24,297 nucleotides of DNA from NCBI GenBank assembly GCA_964394625.1, contig CAYMYK010000014.1, positions 1 through 24,297 of the forward strand. Reading direction: 5' to 3'. Below are positions 22,112 through 24,297 of the stretch, in pieces. A program made the position numbers and the translations under genes. Each line of letters starts with the position of its first letter. The first letter of the stretch is position 1. The notes below the pieces were generated by a model. The model was given only the letters and a program-made list of their open reading frames with translations. It did no database searches and had not been told where the DNA came from. This DNA is from JAUVYV01 sp964394625 (lineage in GTDB: Bacteria; Planctomycetota; Phycisphaerae; Sedimentisphaerales; Anaerobacaceae).

Positions 22112-22966
22112 ATGAGAACGAGAATCGGCTTAACGAAAATCGACGTTGCAATCGCCCTGGCGTGTGTTGCGTTTGGGATAGCGAGTGTGGGGGCCATCGG
22201 CAAAGCGGGCAGAGAGCGAGCGAAACGGGCGGTCTGTATGGGTAATCTGCGGGCACTGACGGCGGCATGGGCGATGTATTCGGACGACAACGGCGGAATA
22301 TTAGTGAACGCCAGCGCCGGCTTCGACAAGGATCCCCACGGCGGCTCAACTCTTCCCCGAAGCTGGCCCTGCTGGGTGGACGCCTGGAATCTGATATTTT
22401 ATATGCGAAAGGGGCAAACGGAGCGGGCCGAGCAGTTGCTGAGAGACCCGTGTGACGTAAGAGTAATAGGCGAGCAGAGAGGGCGTGTGCAGGAAATTCG
22501 CGGGACGAATCTGCTGTACCGGTACTGCGGGAACCTCAGGTTCTTCAAATGCCCGGCGGTGGAACCGGGTGAGGTTCTGAACTACAGTATAGTTAGCGCA
22601 ATGGCCGGTTCGTCCACATGGTGGTGGCCGGATTACACCGGCTGCATGGGGCCGCCGTTTTTCAGGCGCAGCGAGGTTCTACGGCCAAGTAAGCGATTTG
22701 TCTTTGTTGACGAGGGACGTATAACGGTTGACAGTTGGGATGTGTGTTTTTCCCAGCCGCAGTGGCACGACCCGCCGCCGGGGCATCATAATCTTGGCGG
22801 GACGTTTTCGTTCGCCGACGGTCACGCCGAATACCATAAGTGGGTAACAGAGGAGATGCAGGCCGGCATTTATGGAGAAAACTTCGACTGGACCTGCAAT
22901 GAGGACCTCGAGTGGGTTCAGGTTCACGCCTGGGGGGGGTTGGGATATGAGCGAGAGTGTGATTAG
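22112..22966 (+). CDS. H-X9-DG-type pseudopilin-like protein
   Basis: 284 residues; GAGGAG is 7 nt ahead of the ATG. The N terminus MRTRIGLTKIDVAIALACVAF gives a prepilin-like site G6|L7 with Asp at +5, then a hydrophobic helix and GNLRALTAAWAMYSDDNGG. The C-terminal signature GHHNLGGTFSFADGHAEYHK is intact, unlike that of the relative at 21008. The middle (WPCWVDAW, YRYCGNLRFFKCPA) is the usual globular part in which the conserved Cys pair and 'kxfkCPs' segment recur. The gene lies between a decayed chimera and the second beta-helix gene and probably belongs to the same transcription unit. Presumed to be exported or membrane-anchored through its helix; the partner is not known, though repeated placement beside beta-helix/dockerin genes suggests joint use. 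Confidence 0.8.
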   Translation: MRTRIGLTKIDVAIALACVAFGIASVGAIGKAGRERAKRAVCMGNLRALTAAWAMYSDDNGGILVNASAGFDKDPHGGSTLPRSWPCWVDAWNLIFYMRKGQTERAEQLLRDPCDVRVIGEQRGRVQEIRGTNLLYRYCGNLRFFKCPAVEPGEVLNYSIVSAMAGSSTWWWPDYTGCMGPPFFRRSEVLRPSKRFVFVDEGRITVDSWDVCFSQPQWHDPPPGHHNLGGTFSFADGHAEYHKWVTEEMQAGIYGENFDWTCNEDLEWVQVHAWGGLGYERECD

Positions 22967-23090
22967 CCGGGTTTTCGCCGATTGGGCGGACAAAAAACAG
23001 CAGTTGAGGGCATTTGAGCATGAAAGTGCTTGTTGAACGGTTGCTGAACGGCTTAGTGGAGAGTGTAGTCTTATTAATCGAGGTGGACAG
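22967..23090. other. 124-nt gap before the second beta-helix gene
   Basis: Contains a short direct repeat (TTGAACGG and TGAACGG) and the copied ribosome-site block AATCGAGGTGGA, shared with 17623-17634. No convincing promoter, terminator or small ORF was found, so read-through from the pseudopilin gene is likely. Confidence 0.4.
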
Positions 23091-24297
23091 ATGAAGGCAG
23101 CGGGAAGCAAAGTGGTTATCAATCAGGGGCTGGTTGTCGGTTTTTTGCTTCTTTTTGTTGTTATGCCGTGCGCCGGGGGAGTGATAACGGTGGATGACGA
23201 CGGCCCGGCGGATTTCAATAATATCCAGGCTGCAATTGACAGTGCAAACAGCGGGGACACCATCGAAATTGCGGCAGGGACATACAGCGGCAGCGGCAAC
23301 AACCAGATAGATACCAAGGGCAAGGCCGTTACTATCACAAGTACGGACCCGAACGACCCGGCAATGGTATCGGGGACGGTCATCGATTGCGGGGGCAATA
23401 TCGCTTTTTTCGTCAGGAGTTCCGAGGGGCTTGATACCGTTATCGAGGGGCTGAAGATTATCGATGCAGAGCAGGCGTTCTATTGCCTGCATTCAGGACC
23501 GATGATACGCAACTGTGTTATCGAACAATGCAGTACAATCAACGGAGCGGGAGTGTTTGCGTTTAATTCGAATTTTGTTATTCGGGACTGCAACTTCAGC
23601 GGCAATACTGTCACCGGTGCGGGTGCCGCTGTTTATGTCAGGGACAGCACAAGTCCGCGGATTGAAGGGTCTATTTTTGCAAACAATGAATCTGTATTTG
23701 CCGGTGGAGCAATTTTCAGCAACAAATGTAATTTGCAGATTACCGCATGTCAATTTACATCAAACGTATCCGGTGCCGGCGGGGCTGTGGTGGTAGTGAA
23801 CTCGCAGACAGAGATTTCGGATAGCAACTTCGTGGGAAATACTGCTGATAGTAATGGTGGGGCGGTGTATTTCAAAGGTGGTGAGCTTACTGTAGAAAAT
23901 TGTGATTTCATTTCCAATGGTTCCGAGGCGGGAGGAGGCCTCTACCAAAAAACCGGTGAAATCATTGTCGAGGGCTGTAGGTTTATAATGAACAGCTCGA
24001 CGACGGGCGGGGCTTTATATGTGCAGTCATGTCAACCGGGATATCCCGATTGCATGTTTGAACAAGGCACGAGGATTGTTGACTGTGAATTCGCGGGAAA
24101 CAATTCCGTTGGTGATGGTGGCGCTCTGTATCTTGACAATGCCGTTGATGTGAATATCGAGGGGGGTATATTCTCGAATTGTCATGCAGAGCTTGACGGT
24201 GGTGCTATTTTCAATAACGCCGGCGAAATAACCGTCTCGGGGAGTGAATTTTACGACAACAACTCAGTAACGACCGGCGGCGCTGTTTGTGATGAAT
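23091..24297 (+). CDS. Secreted beta-helix protein with Pmp-like repeats, 3' end outside window
   Basis: I translated 402 open codons by hand from the ATG at 23091 (GAGGTGG upstream). Signal peptide and first turn (MKAAGSKVVINQGLVVGFLL ... VITVDDDGPADFNNIQAAID) match the 1104-residue protein in 44 of the first 57 residues, including the ribosome site, so the two 5' ends are copies. After residue 60 they diverge. The rest is a right-handed beta-helix in which FxxN and GGA(I/V/L) alternate: FSGN, FANN, FTSN, FVGN, FISN, FAGN with GGAIF, GGAVV, GGAVY, GGALY, GGAIF. These are the two motifs of chlamydial polymorphic membrane protein repeats, and Cys residues recur two before the F in many rungs. 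Codons become richer in GGT, AAT and TGT towards the window end than in the first part. The C-terminal domain is not in the window. Likely a surface adhesin-like or polymer-binding protein. Confidence 0.8.
   Translation, partial: MKAAGSKVVINQGLVVGFLLLFVVMPCAGGVITVDDDGPADFNNIQAAIDSANSGDTIEIAAGTYSGSGNNQIDTKGKAVTITSTDPNDPAMVSGTVIDCGGNIAFFVRSSEGLDTVIEGLKIIDAEQAFYCLHSGPMIRNCVIEQCSTINGAGVFAFNSNFVIRDCNFSGNTVTGAGAAVYVRDSTSPRIEGSIFANNESVFAGGAIFSNKCNLQITACQFTSNVSGAGGAVVVVNSQTEISDSNFVGNTADSNGGAVYFKGGELTVENCDFISNGSEAGGGLYQKTGEIIVEGCRFIMNSSTTGGALYVQSCQPGYPDCMFEQGTRIVDCEFAGNNSVGDGGALYLDNAVDVNIEGGIFSNCHAELDGGAIFNNAGEITVSGSEFYDNNSVTTGGAVCDE

Noticed and set aside
23515..23796. Short plus-strand frame within the second beta-helix gene
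   Set aside because: It is out of frame with the long open frame from 23091 and has no motif of its own.

Overview
The window looks like chromosome from a Gram-negative bacterium of the Planctomycetota, most likely class Phycisphaerae. That is inference from gene content: large secreted proteins with 'VDDDGPADF..IQ.AID' beta-helix starts and C-terminal dockerin-like EF-hand pairs, pseudopilins of the H-X9-DG type, two-gene prepilin clusters, and a lipopolysaccharide-core type kinase/heptosyltransferase. No rRNA, tRNA, CRISPR array, transposase or integrase gene was seen.

Left end (1-2455): two minus-strand type IV/type II prepilin genes (the second cut by the window edge) behind a recognisable promoter, a 0.36-kb gap with a possible 39-residue ORF and two inverted repeats, then a class I aminotransferase on the plus strand.

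Centre (2508-13719): a GT-C-like membrane protein overlapping or abutting a DPM1-like GT2 glycosyltransferase (a likely polyprenyl-phosphate-sugar synthase/transferase pair); a 637-residue protein joining a gamma-glutamylcyclotransferase (AIG2-like) domain to a probable amidoligase (GCS/GS-like) domain; a convergent NUDIX hydrolase; a fusion of a WaaP/Kdo-kinase-like domain with a GT9 heptosyltransferase; and isoleucyl-tRNA synthetase on the minus strand. The theme is cell-envelope sugar chemistry plus one housekeeping gene. The plus strand is C-rich across this whole block whichever way genes point, whereas both flanks are G-rich, which suggests an inversion of about 11 kb.

Right end (13789-24297): an array of surface or secreted proteins all on the plus strand. 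It holds a subtilisin-like protease carrying Fn3, beta-helix and dockerin-like domains; a 1104-residue beta-helix / Kre9-like / PQQ-type beta-propeller / dockerin-like protein; two H-X9-DG pseudopilins with Asp instead of Glu at +5; and the start of a second beta-helix protein whose first 57 residues nearly copy those of the 1104-residue protein. Between the two pseudopilins lies a decayed chimera (21889-22108) of a pseudopilin tail, one propeller blade and a dockerin end, recording past duplication and deletion in the array.

Best candidates for something new: the cyclotransferase-amidoligase fusion beside envelope glycosyltransferases, and the repeat-built adhesin/pseudopilin/dockerin array with its Cys/Asn-ladder, chlamydial-Pmp-like rungs.
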